Below are positions 37,577 to 46,731 of a stretch of DNA of 64,000 bases, in pieces. A model generated the notes under the pieces. The model was given only the letters and a program-made list of their open reading frames with translations. It did no database searches and was not told the DNA's origin. The DNA is taken from assembly GCF_009766085.1 (NCBI RefSeq), contig NZ_LMUF01000007.1, forward strand, positions 238,405 to 302,404, in the 5' to 3' direction. Position 1 is the first letter of the stretch. Each line of letters begins with the position of its first letter. Both the position numbers and the translations under genes were made by a program. Source of the DNA: Burkholderia sp. S171. Its GTDB lineage: Bacteria > Pseudomonadota > Gammaproteobacteria > Burkholderiales > Burkholderiaceae.

Positions 37577-39007
37577 ATGTCCAAAGAATTTGATGTCGTC
37601 GTGATTGGTGCAGGCCCTGGCGGTTACATCGCGGCGATTCGTGCAGCGCAACTCGGTAAGTCGGTTGCGTGTATTGAAAGCTGGAAGAACCCGGCCGGTA
37701 ATCTGAAGCTCGGCGGCACGTGTCTGAACGTGGGTTGTATTCCGTCGAAGGCCTTGCTGGCTTCATCGGAAGAATTTGAAAATGTTTTGCATCACCTCGG
37801 CGATCACGGCATCAACGTGGGCGACGTGAAGCTCGATCTCACGAAGATGCTTGCCCGCAAGGAAGGCATTGTCGAGAAGATGACGAAGGGCATTGAGTTC
37901 CTGTTCCGCAAGAACAAGATCACGTGGCTGAAGGGTCACGGCAAGTTCACCGGCAAGACGGACGCCGGCGTGCAGATCGAAGTGAGCGGCGAAGCGGAAA
38001 CTGAAACCGTGACGGCGAAGAACGTGATCATTGCGACGGGATCGAAGGCGCGTCATCTGCCGGGCATTACGGTCGACAACAAAATTGTTGCCGACAACGA
38101 AGGCGCGCTGTCCTTCGACGCCGTGCCGAAGAAGCTGGCTGTGATCGGTGCTGGCGTGATCGGGCTGGAACTGGGTTCGGTGTGGCGTCGTTTGGGCGCG
38201 GACGTGACCGTGCTCGAAGCGTTGCCTGCATTCCTCGGCGCGTGCGATGACTCGCTCGCGAAAGAAGCCGCGAAGCAATTCAAGAAGCAAGGTCTCGATA
38301 TTCACCTCGGCGTGAAGATCGGCGAAGTGAAGACGACGGATTCTAGCGTTTCGGTGGCGTACACGGACAAGGACGGCAACGCGCAGACGCTCGACGCTGA
38401 CCGCTTGATCGTGTCGATCGGCCGCGTGCCGAATACTGACAACCTCGGTCTCGAAGCGATCGGCCTGAAGACGGACGAACGCGGTTTTGTTCCCGTCGAT
38501 GACCACTGCGCGACCAGCGTGCCGAACGTGTACGCAATCGGCGACGTGGTGCGTGGCCCGATGCTCGCGCACAAGGCGGAAGACGAAGGCGTGCTGGTGG
38601 CCGAGATTATCGACGGTCAGAAGCCGCATATCGACTACAACTGCATTCCGTGGGTGATCTACACCGAACCGGAAATTGCGTGGGTCGGCAAGACGGAACA
38701 GCAGCTCAAGGCTGAAGGCCGCGAGATCAAGACCGGTCAGTTTCCAATGATGGCGAATGGCCGCGCGCTGGGTATCGGCAAGGCGGACGGTTTCGTGAAG
38801 ATGATCGCCGATGCAAAGACCGACGAACTGCTCGGTTGCCACATCATCGCGGCGAACGCGTCGGACCTGATCGCTGAAGCGGTTGTGGCGATGGAGTTCA
38901 AGGCGGCATCGGAAGATATCGGCCGGATCTGCCATCCGCACCCGTCGTTGTCGGAAGTGATGCGCGAAGCCGCGCTCGCCGTCGACAAACGCGCGCTCAA
39001 CATGTGA
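37577..39007 (+). CDS. lpdA: Dihydrolipoyl dehydrogenase (E3)
   Basis: The protein has 476 residues, the usual length. FAD-binding motif [20 protein letters not shown] at the N-terminus; redox-active disulfide in [19 protein letters not shown]-binding motif [19 protein letters not shown]; second FAD motif [20 protein letters not shown]; active-site His-Glu in [17 protein letters not shown]. It reoxidises lipoamide of SucB. AAGGA lies seven bases before the ATG. In the gap before it GGCGCGC (37524-37530) pairs with GCGCGCC (37544-37550), without a T tract. Confidence 0.97.
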   Translation: MSKEFDVVVIGAGPGGYIAAIRAAQLGKSVACIESWKNPAGNLKLGGTCLNVGCIPSKALLASSEEFENVLHHLGDHGINVGDVKLDLTKMLARKEGIVEKMTKGIEFLFRKNKITWLKGHGKFTGKTDAGVQIEVSGEAETETVTAKNVIIATGSKARHLPGITVDNKIVADNEGALSFDAVPKKLAVIGAGVIGLELGSVWRRLGADVTVLEALPAFLGACDDSLAKEAAKQFKKQGLDIHLGVKIGEVKTTDSSVSVAYTDKDGNAQTLDADRLIVSIGRVPNTDNLGLEAIGLKTDERGFVPVDDHCATSVPNVYAIGDVVRGPMLAHKAEDEGVLVAEIIDGQKPHIDYNCIPWVIYTEPEIAWVGKTEQQLKAEGREIKTGQFPMMANGRALGIGKADGFVKMIADAKTDELLGCHIIAANASDLIAEAVVAMEFKAASEDIGRICHPHPSLSEVMREAALAVDKRALNM

Positions 39008-39044
39008 ACGTAGCATTACGCGGCACAGTTTGAGCAGCAGGACG

Positions 39045-39080
39045 AAGGCGGGCGGGAGTTTTCCCGCTCGCCTTTGTTTT
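39045..39080 (+). terminator. Terminator after lpdA
   Basis: AAGGCGGGCGGG and CCCGCTCGCCTT form a long stem with one mismatch around AGTTTT, followed by TTTGTTTT. Confidence 0.85.
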
Positions 39081-39123
39081 ATCCACGGCATTCAGCTTCT
39101 TTGGCCTTGAACAACCTCGCACC

Positions 39124-40221
39124 ATGAACGTCAACGAATACTACGAACACGAACTGCAGACGCGGGGTTATCAGTCGGACGCAGCGCAACTGGCGGCGGT
39201 CGAACGTTTGCAACGTTGCTACGACGAGTGGGTCGCGTACAAGGCGCGCCGCTCGAATGCGTTCAAGAAGCTGATCTCGCATCCGGAGTTGCCGCGTGGC
39301 GTCTACATGTGGGGCGGCGTGGGGCGCGGCAAGAGCTTCCTGATGGACAGCTTCTTCGCGGTCGTGCCGGTGCAGCGCAAGACACGTCTGCATTTTCACG
39401 AGTTCATGCGCGAGGTGCATCGCGAGCTGGAAGAGCTGAAGGGCACGTCCGATCCGCTCGATGAACTCGCGCGACGCGTGGCGAAGCGCTACCGGCTGAT
39501 CTGCTTCGACGAGTTTCATATCTCGGATATTGCCGACGCCATGATTCTTTACCGGCTGCTCGACCGCTTGTTTGGCGCCGGCGTGCAGTTCGTGATGACG
39601 TCAAACTATGACCCGGACTTGTTGTATCCGGATGGTTTGCATCGCGACCGGCTGCTGCCCGCTATTGAGCTGATCAAGTCGAAGCTGGACGTGATCAATG
39701 TCGATGCCGGCACGGATTATCGAAAGCGTACTTTGTCGCAAGTGACCGCGTATCACACGCCGCTGGGCGCTGCCGCCGACAAAGCGCTGCGCGCCGATTT
39801 CGCCAAGCTTGCTGCGGTGCCGGACGAGAGCCCGATCCTGCGGATCGAGAAGCGTGAACTCAAGGCGCTGCGCAAAGCCGATGGCGTTGTCTGGTTCGAC
39901 TTCGCCACGCTCTGTGGCGGCCCGCGTTCGCAGAACGATTACCTCGAACTGGCGAGCCGCTTCCACGCGGTGATTCTCACCGACGTACCGAAGATGTCGC
40001 CGCGCAATGCATCGGAGGCACGGCGTTTTACCTGGCTGATCGACGTGTTCTATGACCACAAGGTGAAGCTGCTGATGTCGGCGGAGGTGCCTGCCGAAGA
40101 GTTGTACGTGGAAGGGCCGATGGCCAACGAGTTTGCGCGTACGGTGTCGCGCATTACCGAGATGCAGTCGAAGGAATATCTGGAGTCGGAGCGTCGGCTG
40201 GTGGACACATCGCTGACTTGA
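39124..40221 (+). CDS. zapE: Cell division protein ZapE (AFG1-like ATPase)
   Basis: The protein has 365 residues. Walker A in MWGGVGRGKSFLMDSFF (about residues 62-78); Walker B in LICFDEFHISDIADAMIL; sensor-like TSNYDPDLLYPDGLHRDRLL. The C-terminal part contains WFDFATLCGGPRSQNDYLEL and FTWLIDVFYDHKVKLL, typical of AFG1/ZapE. ZapE acts at the division septum in E. coli; the family is conserved in mitochondria. It follows lpdA after a terminator, an order common in Burkholderiales. No clear ribosome site. Confidence 0.95.
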   Translation: MNVNEYYEHELQTRGYQSDAAQLAAVERLQRCYDEWVAYKARRSNAFKKLISHPELPRGVYMWGGVGRGKSFLMDSFFAVVPVQRKTRLHFHEFMREVHRELEELKGTSDPLDELARRVAKRYRLICFDEFHISDIADAMILYRLLDRLFGAGVQFVMTSNYDPDLLYPDGLHRDRLLPAIELIKSKLDVINVDAGTDYRKRTLSQVTAYHTPLGAAADKALRADFAKLAAVPDESPILRIEKRELKALRKADGVVWFDFATLCGGPRSQNDYLELASRFHAVILTDVPKMSPRNASEARRFTWLIDVFYDHKVKLLMSAEVPAEELYVEGPMANEFARTVSRITEMQSKEYLESERRLVDTSLT

Positions 40222-40388
40222 TGAAAGCGTTGGCTGAACGGCCGAGTTGACAATGCGAGACTCATAATTTCGTCGCGAGCTTACTGCTGTAAGGCTCTGG
40301 ACCGTATTTCAAGATTCGGACATGTCTTATTCCGGGGTGTCGGGCGGATCGGTATCTTCTAATCACTTACTTGTGATTGGAGAGAACC

Positions 40389-40874
40389 ATGAAGCCTTAC
40401 CGCGATATGTCCGACGAAGAATGGCAAATGGTCGCGCCTTTGTTGCCAGAGTTGCGGCCCCGTTCCGAGTTGCGCGGACGGCCGCTCGCCAATACCCGTG
40501 CAGTGCTCAACGGCGTGCTCTGGGTGATGTACAGCGGTGCTTCATGGTCAACGTTGCCGCGCAAATATCCGTCGTATCAGACGTGTCACCGGCGCTTCAA
40601 GGCATGGCACGATTCCGGTGTGCTCGGGCGTGTGATGCAGCAGTTGTTCGGCGTGGCGAGTGAAGGTTTGTATTCGTTGATGACCTCGCGCATGCGCGTG
40701 CCAACGGAGTTGCCAGAGGGTTTGGGCGGCCATGCGCTTGCGGCGGATCCCACCCGGCTTGCCGAGATGCATGGCGACGCCCGGCCAGTGCTGATGCCGC
40801 TGGTTCCGCTCGTGCCGCTCACCCCTCTTGGACCTGTTGAGTACCCGCGAAGCGGTGTGCGTCGCGCGGCCTGA
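40389..40874 (+). CDS. DUF4096 protein (IS5-type transposase N-terminal domain only)
   Basis: The protein has 161 residues from the ATG at 40389 with GGAGAG six bases upstream. Residues 1-85 are the IS5-type N-terminal domain (MSDEEWQMVAPLLPELRPRS, RGRPLANTRAVLNGVLWVMY, SGASWSTLPRKYPSYQTCHR, RFKAWHDSGVLGRVM). There is no DDE catalytic domain; the C-terminal 70 residues are unrelated, ending in a Pro/Leu-rich stretch (PVLMPLVPLVPLTPLGPVEY). A strong terminator follows. It resembles the gene at 11622 in its first half only. A good ribosome site, terminator and intact frame suggest a maintained gene, not a decayed element. Confidence 0.72.
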   Translation: MKPYRDMSDEEWQMVAPLLPELRPRSELRGRPLANTRAVLNGVLWVMYSGASWSTLPRKYPSYQTCHRRFKAWHDSGVLGRVMQQLFGVASEGLYSLMTSRMRVPTELPEGLGGHALAADPTRLAEMHGDARPVLMPLVPLVPLTPLGPVEYPRSGVRRAA

Positions 40875-40924
40875 TATACGGTGTGACATAGGACGTGATA
40901 CGCGAGCGAAGATCGCTAGCGTAT

Positions 40925-40968
40925 AAAAAACCCGTCTGGAGACTTTGCGTCTCCAGACGGGTTTTTTT
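40925..40968. terminator. Strong bidirectional terminator
   Basis: CCCGTCTGGAGAC and GTCTCCAGACGGG form a perfect 13-base stem around TTTGC, flanked by A6 and T7. It serves the convergent DUF4096 and DUF2147 genes. Confidence 0.95.
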
Positions 40969-40996
40969 GTGCGTCAGATATTCGGACGCGACGTTC

Positions 40997-41470
40997 CTAC
41001 TGCTGTCGAATCCAGGTTTGCGAACGTCCAAGCAGCGACACGCCAATATATCCGCGCACTACGAGTTTCTGCCCGCCATCGTCCAGATGCATCTTGCATT
41101 TGTACAGCTTGCCGTTCTCGGGATCGAGGATCTGGCCGCCGTCCCATGTGTCGCCATCGGGCTTCATGCCGTTGATGATGGTCATGCCTTTCATCAACTG
41201 GTCCTTGCGTGAATCGGTGCAGGCCGTGCAACGGCGGTTCGGATCGTCATTGTTGCCGAGTCCTGTGAGGATCTTGCCGGTGAGTGTGCCGTCGCCATCC
41301 TGGACAATTTGCACCAGTGCCTTGGGCTGACCAGTCTTGTCGTCGATGGTTTGCCAAAGTCCCGTGGGCGATGCAGCCTGCGCCATGCTTGTTGCGGCCG
41401 AGGCGAGTAGTGCGCCGGCAAGCAGGATGCGTCCCACATGCCGATGCGCGAGTCGGGTAAGTCCCGTCAT
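40997..41470 (-). CDS. DUF2147 family exported protein
   Basis: The protein has 157 residues. The ATG at 41470 follows an almost perfect ribosome site (AAGGAGGAAGC); an earlier in-frame start 14 codons upstream is less likely. Signal peptide to about residue 32 (LLASAATSMAQA). The DUF2147 domain follows: GLWQTIDDKTGQPKALVQI, GTLTGKILTGLGNNDD, the cysteine pair CTACTDSRKDQLMKGM, and GQILDPENGKLYKCKMHLDD, ending VRGYIGVSLLGRSQTWIR. A lipocalin-like periplasmic fold is expected. Function unknown. Confidence 0.88.
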   Translation of the reverse strand: MTGLTRLAHRHVGRILLAGALLASAATSMAQAASPTGLWQTIDDKTGQPKALVQIVQDGDGTLTGKILTGLGNNDDPNRRCTACTDSRKDQLMKGMTIINGMKPDGDTWDGGQILDPENGKLYKCKMHLDDGGQKLVVRGYIGVSLLGRSQTWIRQQ

Positions 41471-41642
41471 GCTTCCTCCTTGAGGTAAAACGTCTCTTGA
41501 TATGTTGACCATGTTGTCATTATTGCCGGCCGCGCAGGAGCAGGCGCAGGAGCCGCGTGCCGGACAGAATACGACAAAGCATGGAGAGCGTTTTGTACAA
41601 ACCCTCTAGTCGGCAGGGTGTTCGCTTGGGGTCCGTCCCGCG

Positions 41643-43346
41643 TCAATTGAATTGGTAGGAGAAGGTCGCGTTGACGCGCGGGCTTCGTGATCCGTTGCCT
41701 TCCTGCGGGGCATCGCCAACCGGTTTCGCCAGCGATAAATCCAGGCTGTAGTACTTGGCATCGGAGATTCGGAAGCCCACGCCTATCGACGCTAGGCGGC
41801 TCGGTTTTGAACCAACGGCGTGAAGATACGTGTGGGCGGTATCGACGGAAACGTAGGGTGTGAAGGTCTTCATGAACGCCAGTCCGATCGCAAACGGCCG
41901 GTTGATTTCGGCCGATGCAGCCCAGCCCGAATCGCCCGATACTTCTCCAGGCTGGTAACCGAGCGCGAAGCGCTGTCCACCAAATGCGATCTGCTCCGAC
42001 GTCGGCAGAGAGTCCGCGCTGTACTGCCCGGTTGCTGCAATCGAGGTGCCGATCTTGAACGGCCATTCATTGGTCTGCGAAACCGTTGCGCCCGTGCGTA
42101 CGAACGTCAATGACGCAGGATTGGTTGTGACAACCCCGGGAATGTTCGTGTCCGCCGACTTCGACGCCCCAAGCACATCGAACGCTTTCGCCACGTTCAG
42201 GCTCGCACGCCGGACCGTTCCCGTATCCACGCCGGTGTAGTCGAGTTGCAAAGTCGTCACCCGCACTTGCGAACGCTGGCCAAGTTGTGCGCCCGTGATG
42301 GTGTTCTTGTAGCGGTCCTCGTCGTGCGACGCGTAGGCACCCACCGTGCCGATCAGGCTGCGCGTGTTGCTCAAGACAAACGGATACGACGCGGACGAGC
42401 CGACTTTGTCGTTGATAACGGTGCGCTCGACGTAGGAGGGCAGGCCGGGGTTGTCGACAGGATGTCCATAGTAGTGCGATGCATCGGCCTTGACGGTGAA
42501 GCCATCGGTGCCTATGGGCAATGAGCCATTGACGTCGAAATAGGTTTGATCGTCGCGGCCCTTCGGTAGCAGCGCGGAAACACCCAGCGTCTCGCCTTGA
42601 CCCAGGAGGCCATTTTCCGTCGCGGTGACAATGCCCTGCACGCCGGGATGATTCATGTCGATACCGGTCGCGATATTGAACGGCTTGCGCTCGACGTCCA
42701 GATCGAGCGTGGTCGCGCCGTCGGTGGTCTGCGGCGGCGCAACGGTCGCCGCAATCTTCACGCCGGGCGTGAGGCCGAGCACATTGACGTAACGTTCGAA
42801 GGTTTCTTGCCGTAACGGCCGGTCGGCGCGAATCCGGTCAGCGATCGCGCGAATGCGTTTTTCAGCGGTGCCGGGATCGCCCTTGATCTTGATATCGGCG
42901 ACGTAACCCTCCACCACCGTGATGCGCACCACGCCGTTTTCGAAGGTCTGAGCGGGCACGAAGGCGAACGAGAGCGCGTAACCCCGTTCCTTGTAGAGCG
43001 CGGTCACGCCGTTAGCCGTCTCCATCAGTTCGCCGATGGTGACGTCCTTGCCTACAAGTGGAGTGAAGCGCTGCGCGACTTCATCGAAGGGGATGGTTTT
43101 TACGCCTTCCACCTGGATCTTTTGCGGTGTCAGATGACGCGCAAGCAATTCCTGGATGTGCGGCGTTTGCGGCTGGACATCGACGGTAACGGCCGGTGGC
43201 TTTTGCGGCGCGTTCACTTGCGGCAACGCGTCCAGCGGGTTGCCCGCCAGCGCGGGCCGCGCGACCTGTCCACTGGTCTGCGCCTGGGCGGCATGCGTGG
43301 CCACCGCCGCAAGCAGCAGCGTCCATTTCCATTCTTTGATATTCAC
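41643..43346 (-). CDS. TpsB/FhaC-type two-partner secretion transporter
   Basis: The protein has 567 residues from a GTG at 43346 with GAGGG seven bases upstream. Signal peptide MNIKEWKWTLLLAAVATHAAQA. A POTRA_2 domain lies at about 65-150 (IQVEGVKTIPFDEVAQRFTP, YKERGYALSFAFVPAQTFEN, VRITVVEGYVADIKIKGD). A ShlB/FhaC-type beta-barrel follows, with the conserved EQIAFGGQRFALGYQPGEVS segment and an aromatic end (TFSYQFN). It should export a large TpsA protein across the outer membrane. No TpsA-type gene lies on either side in this window, so it is an orphan or acts on a distant or unusual substrate. Confidence 0.9.
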   Translation of the reverse strand: MNIKEWKWTLLLAAVATHAAQAQTSGQVARPALAGNPLDALPQVNAPQKPPAVTVDVQPQTPHIQELLARHLTPQKIQVEGVKTIPFDEVAQRFTPLVGKDVTIGELMETANGVTALYKERGYALSFAFVPAQTFENGVVRITVVEGYVADIKIKGDPGTAEKRIRAIADRIRADRPLRQETFERYVNVLGLTPGVKIAATVAPPQTTDGATTLDLDVERKPFNIATGIDMNHPGVQGIVTATENGLLGQGETLGVSALLPKGRDDQTYFDVNGSLPIGTDGFTVKADASHYYGHPVDNPGLPSYVERTVINDKVGSSASYPFVLSNTRSLIGTVGAYASHDEDRYKNTITGAQLGQRSQVRVTTLQLDYTGVDTGTVRRASLNVAKAFDVLGASKSADTNIPGVVTTNPASLTFVRTGATVSQTNEWPFKIGTSIAATGQYSADSLPTSEQIAFGGQRFALGYQPGEVSGDSGWAASAEINRPFAIGLAFMKTFTPYVSVDTAHTYLHAVGSKPSRLASIGVGFRISDAKYYSLDLSLAKPVGDAPQEGNGSRSPRVNATFSYQFN

Positions 43347-43834
43347 GGTACGGCCCTCGTTGGCTTTTTTCGTGCGAACTGCGGAGGAGGCCGGATCGAT
43401 ATGACCCGAGGTCCTGCTGCGTTCGTCATCGTTTGATGCTGGGTGCTGCTACTACTGCCTACCTCTGTATTACGGCTCTTTGCGGCCATAACCTTTGGCT
43501 TTATTCGTACCTCTCTCAAACTATTCTCGTTTATCCCTGCGTGTCATGGCTATTTTTGTAGGTTGTCCTTGCGGTATTTGAAATATCCCGCCGGATGTAA
43601 AACCGGCGCCGAGAGCGGCGCCGGGGAAGACGAGGTGTTACCAGAGACTAAAAGGGATCAGTGAGGGGTTGGGTACCCGACCCTCCTCGTCGCGAGGACG
43701 TAACAAAAGAATGCTTCAAACCGTGACCCGAATCTGGGGCGGTCCGGGTCACGGACCCGGTAGCCTCGAGTTCTCGCTCCAGGCGAAAAGTCTCGAGGCC
43801 CAAGCGTTGCGGCAGCGGTTTATATCACTTCATA
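43347..43834. other. Gap between TpsB and the glycine-rich lipoprotein
   Basis: About 490 bp between two minus-strand genes. It holds a terminator-like hairpin at 43599-43624 and a second inverted repeat, CCGGGTC/GACCCGG, near 43745-43761. The stretch about 43440-43560 is richer in A and T and probably contains the TpsB promoter. No TpsA remnant was recognised. Confidence 0.5.
43599..43624 (-). terminator. Terminator-like hairpin (minus strand)
   Basis: CCGGCGCCG (43603-43611) and CGGCGCCGG (43616-43624) form a perfect nine-base stem around AGAG. On the minus strand it is followed by TTTT. It lies about 210 bases after the glycine-rich lipoprotein gene. Confidence 0.6.
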
Positions 43835-45601
43835 TCACTTGTTATGCGCACCGAGCAGACCGCCCAGCAGCGAGGTCACGCCGCCCAGCGGGTTGCCCGG
43901 CGAGCTGCTGCTCGCGCCGCTGCCCGTGGTGCTCGAGAGGCCCACCCCAACGCCTACGCCAGTGGTGGTCGTCGTTGCACCGGTCGACGGCGATTTCGTC
44001 GTCGTGGTCCCCGCGCCTACACCTGCACCTACGCCTGCTCCTGTTACCGACGCGAGCAACCCGCCAATCGGGTTCGCTGCGCCCGTACCCGTGCCCGCGC
44101 CTGATGCAGCGCCTGTCAGGCCGCCCACAAGCCCGGTAACCGATGCCAGCGGATTCCCCGCCGATCCAGCTGCGCCGCCCGATGTCGCGTTGGTCAGCGC
44201 GCCCGTGAGACCGCCCACCACGCCAGCCACGGGCGTCACTGCGCCGGTCGCCACCGTGCCCACCGTGTTCGTCAAGCCGCCGAGCAAGCCTGCGGCCGGA
44301 GCGAGCGGGCCTGCGCCGGGTGTCGAGCCTGCGCCGCCAATGGTGCCCGTCAAGCCACCGACCAGACCCGTGATCGGAGCCAGGGGGCCGCCTGAGCCTC
44401 CCGCGCCGCCCGTGCCACCAATGCCACCTGTCAGGCCGGAGAGAATTCCGCTGATGGGTGATAACGGATTCGTGCCCGGCGTGCCGTTCACCAGGCCGCC
44501 GGCCGATGCGAGCGTGGTTCCTGTCGTGGACACTACGCTGCCGAGACCGGTTGCGAGCGGATTGTTGCCCGTTGATGCGACCGTGCTGCCCGTCGACTTC
44601 AATACGCCGCCGAGCGTGGCGAGCAGGTTATCGGCGGGCGCGCCCAGGCCGGTTGCAGAACCGACGGTTTGCGTCAGCGAGCCGGCCAACGCCGTGATCG
44701 GCGTGATAGCCGTGCTGACTTGCTGCGTGATCTGGCTGACTGCGCCCGTCGAAAGCGTCGTACCGAGCGCGCCGCCGGCTTGCGTGACCGCATTGCCGAG
44801 GGTATCAACCACGCCGCCCAACGGCGTCGTCACGGGTGCAAGCGGGGAGAGCGCACCGCTGCCGACGCTCGTCACGAGATTACCGGCACTGCTGACGGCA
44901 GCGCCCGCTTGTTGAACCACGTTGCCTGTGCTGGCGAGCGTCGTGCCTACGGGGTTAGCGCTCGAACCAATCTGGCCGAGCCCTTGCGAGACGCCGTTGC
45001 CCAGCGCATCGACTGCGTCGCCGAGATGCGAGACGACACCGCCTGCCGCCTGTGTCGTGGCGGGGCTGACGCCGGGAATGTTTGCATTGCCGACTATCGT
45101 GCCCACGCCCGTCACTGTATTGCCCACTGCCGATACAACGTTGCCCGCTCCACCGGCTACTGCTGCAACCGGGGTCGTGACTGACGTGCCGCCACCTGTG
45201 CCGCCACCTGTGCCGCCTCCAGTTCCGCCGCCGGTGCCTCCACCCGTGCCGCCACCCGTGCCTCCACCCCCTGCGACCGTCCCTCCGCCAGAACCTGTGC
45301 CGCCACCGCCGACGCTCACGCCACCACCCGCACCTGTGCCGGAGCCATCGGTGCCGCTGCCTGCTCCCGTTCCGGTGCCAACCGTGGTGCTGCCGCCGCC
45401 GCTGCCGTCACCGGCGCCTGTTCCGCTACCCGTGCCACCGCCGGTGCCGCCGACGGTCGGGATCGCTCCGGATCCTGAACTGCCTAATTGTTTGCTGGTC
45501 GAGCCTGAGCCGCCGCAGGCGCCAAGAGTCAGCATGGTCGCGATAGCAGCAGTGAGAAAGGTGACGCGCAATGCGCCGCTTTGGATTCGGATGGTCTTCA
45601 T
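43835..45601 (-). CDS. Glycine-rich, collagen-like repeat lipoprotein
   Basis: The protein has 588 residues. The signal ends in TLGACGG with lipidated Cys29; GAGGG lies just before the ATG at 45601. Residues 35-145 are nearly pure Gly/Thr/Ser with repeats of GGGT. The middle (about 150-380) has repeats of the type LGNAVTQAGG, VVSTTGTTLASAG and VGNTVTGVG. The C-terminal third has PLAPITGLVGGLTG-type repeats. Similar products are annotated as collagen-like in Burkholderia, but a strict G-X-Y triplet is not present throughout. It is probably surface exposed or periplasmic. It ends near the TpsB gene and starts beside the Tad locus; any link is inference. Confidence 0.8.
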   Translation of the reverse strand: MKTIRIQSGALRVTFLTAAIATMLTLGACGGSGSTSKQLGSSGSGAIPTVGGTGGGTGSGTGAGDGSGGGSTTVGTGTGAGSGTDGSGTGAGGGVSVGGGGTGSGGGTVAGGGGTGGGTGGGTGGGTGGGTGGGTGGGTSVTTPVAAVAGGAGNVVSAVGNTVTGVGTIVGNANIPGVSPATTQAAGGVVSHLGDAVDALGNGVSQGLGQIGSSANPVGTTLASTGNVVQQAGAAVSSAGNLVTSVGSGALSPLAPVTTPLGGVVDTLGNAVTQAGGALGTTLSTGAVSQITQQVSTAITPITALAGSLTQTVGSATGLGAPADNLLATLGGVLKSTGSTVASTGNNPLATGLGSVVSTTGTTLASAGGLVNGTPGTNPLSPISGILSGLTGGIGGTGGAGGSGGPLAPITGLVGGLTGTIGGAGSTPGAGPLAPAAGLLGGLTNTVGTVATGAVTPVAGVVGGLTGALTNATSGGAAGSAGNPLASVTGLVGGLTGAASGAGTGTGAANPIGGLLASVTGAGVGAGVGAGTTTTKSPSTGATTTTTGVGVGVGLSSTTGSGASSSSPGNPLGGVTSLLGGLLGAHNK

Positions 45602-45791
45602 AACGCCCTCGGATGGAATATAGTTTTTAGAACTGCCATCGTCTTATTGCAGGACGCGTGCCATTTGTACGGAGGATGACAAACGGCGTGGTAGGCACAA
45701 CGGGTTAACCAGACGGTATAAAGCCTGGCATGGCTTTTCCGGTGGTCTGAAGGTCTGGCGAAAATGGAGTAACGCCGCAATGAGGCATCAC

Positions 45792-45873
45792 GTAACGTAA
45801 CGTGTGGTTTAAGTCGTTACGCCCCAAGCCGTAACGCGCGTTACGTTCGGTACGTTCGTTGCGTCCGTTACGC
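45792..45873. repeat. Cluster of six CGTAACG/CGTTACG motifs
   Basis: Copies lie at 45792, 45797 (overlapping), 45816, 45831, 45840 and 45867, in both orientations, in 82 bp. This is far above chance and suggests an array of protein-binding sites. The region lies 191-272 bases upstream of the glycine-rich lipoprotein start and over 600 bases upstream of flp. Confidence 0.65.
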
Positions 45874-46143
45874 ATCCGGCCGTGCGCTCAACGCTTAAAA
45901 CGCGAGTTGTCGTCCGCGATCACCGTGCGTGTCTCTTTCGGGCACTGCCAGGAATTCATTTAACGGTAGTGCGAACGATTGCAATATGAAGCCGTCATTG
46001 AGCCGTCATCTGAGCCGGCCGAATAATGCGTATGAACTAGAGGGTACACACTAGATAAAAATCCAAGGAAGGTAATAAGAGACGCTCCGTTAACTAGATA
46101 GTTAGCCGTCGCATCGTTTGGTTAATGCGACAAAAATTGACTG

Positions 46144-46233
46144 TTACCGGTAAGTGTTTGAGTACAAAGTGTTGTTGCGGCACAAACATTACCGATCAAG
46201 GGTAACAACCGATGAAATTATTGCGTGTTACCC
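46144..46233. promoter_or_regulatory. Palindromes upstream of flp
   Basis: TTACCGGTAA (46144-46153) is a perfect palindrome. GGGTAACA (46200-46207) pairs with TGTTACCC (46226-46233) across 18 bases. All share a TTACC core. They lie 250-340 bases before flp and suit a dimeric activator or repressor. Confidence 0.45.
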
Positions 46234-46482
46234 GTTGATTTCGAGATAGCGTTCGGCTATAAATCGTTTCAGGGATGCATCATTTAACATCCTGACTGAT
46301 GGAGGTACCATCGATTACACGTCTAGAACCTGAGAGAAGCGGCAAATGAAGTCGCGCGCAACGACGCGCATCCAGGCATGCGGAGCCACGGCCGCGGGGA
46401 AGAGAGAACCCGCTGGCGGCGACCCAGAAAAATGCCGGAATATTTGCCACATGGCCATTAAAAATATCCGAGGGAAAGCATC

Positions 46483-46644
46483 ATGTCTAATTTCATCAAG
46501 AGCTTCGTCAAAGACGAACGCGGTGTGACTGCCATTGAATACGCCATCATTGCCGGACTTATCGCGGTTGCACTCGCGGCGTCGGTCGGTGGCGTTGTCA
46601 CGAAACTGCAAGGCGTGTTCACATCTATTGTGACCGCGCTATAG
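46483..46644 (+). CDS. flp: Flp family type IVb pilin
   Basis: The peptide has 53 residues. It begins MSNFIKSFVKDERG, followed by the mature hydrophobic helix VTAIEYAIIAGLIAVALAA with the family signature glutamate and tyrosine next to each other. The prepilin peptidase would cut after the glycine. It is the major pilin subunit of the Tad pilus. GAGGGA lies eight bases before the ATG. A hairpin follows, and tadV lies about 230 bases downstream, an arrangement that lets the pilin be made in excess over the assembly proteins. Confidence 0.95.
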   Translation: MSNFIKSFVKDERGVTAIEYAIIAGLIAVALAASVGGVVTKLQGVFTSIVTAL

Positions 46645-46707
46645 CGGAACGGGGCTTCGCGCCACCGGGCATCCGGCGCACATTCTTGTCGCTAGCAATT
46701 AACTGAC

Positions 46708-46731
46708 TATGCCGGCTTATTCGCCGGTATA
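46708..46731 (+). terminator. Hairpin downstream of flp
   Basis: TATGCCGGC and GCCGGTATA form a nine-base stem with one G-T pair around TTATTC. No T tract follows, so it may stabilise the flp message or cause partial termination. Confidence 0.45.

Larger units (their letters stand above)
45602..46482. other. Long intergenic region upstream of flp
   Basis: About 880 bp between the divergent lipoprotein and flp genes, relatively AT-rich in 45960-46300. It contains six CGTAACG/CGTTACG copies at 45792-45873, a TAACTA/TAGTTA dyad near 46091-46105, and a group of TTACC-containing repeats at 46144-46233. It must hold the promoters of both neighbours. No coding sequence was seen. Confidence 0.6.

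Noticed and set aside
36155..39091. Long antisense frames over sucB and lpdA
   Set aside because: Same composition artefact; sucB and lpdA show all family motifs on the plus strand.
44922..45623. Proline-rich frame opposite the glycine-rich lipoprotein
   Set aside because: PPVPPP repeats are simply the complement of GGTGGG codons; no start signals.
46179..46192. Possible sigma-54 -24/-12 promoter upstream of flp
   Set aside because: GGCAC is present, but the required GC at -12 is AC, so the match is not good enough.
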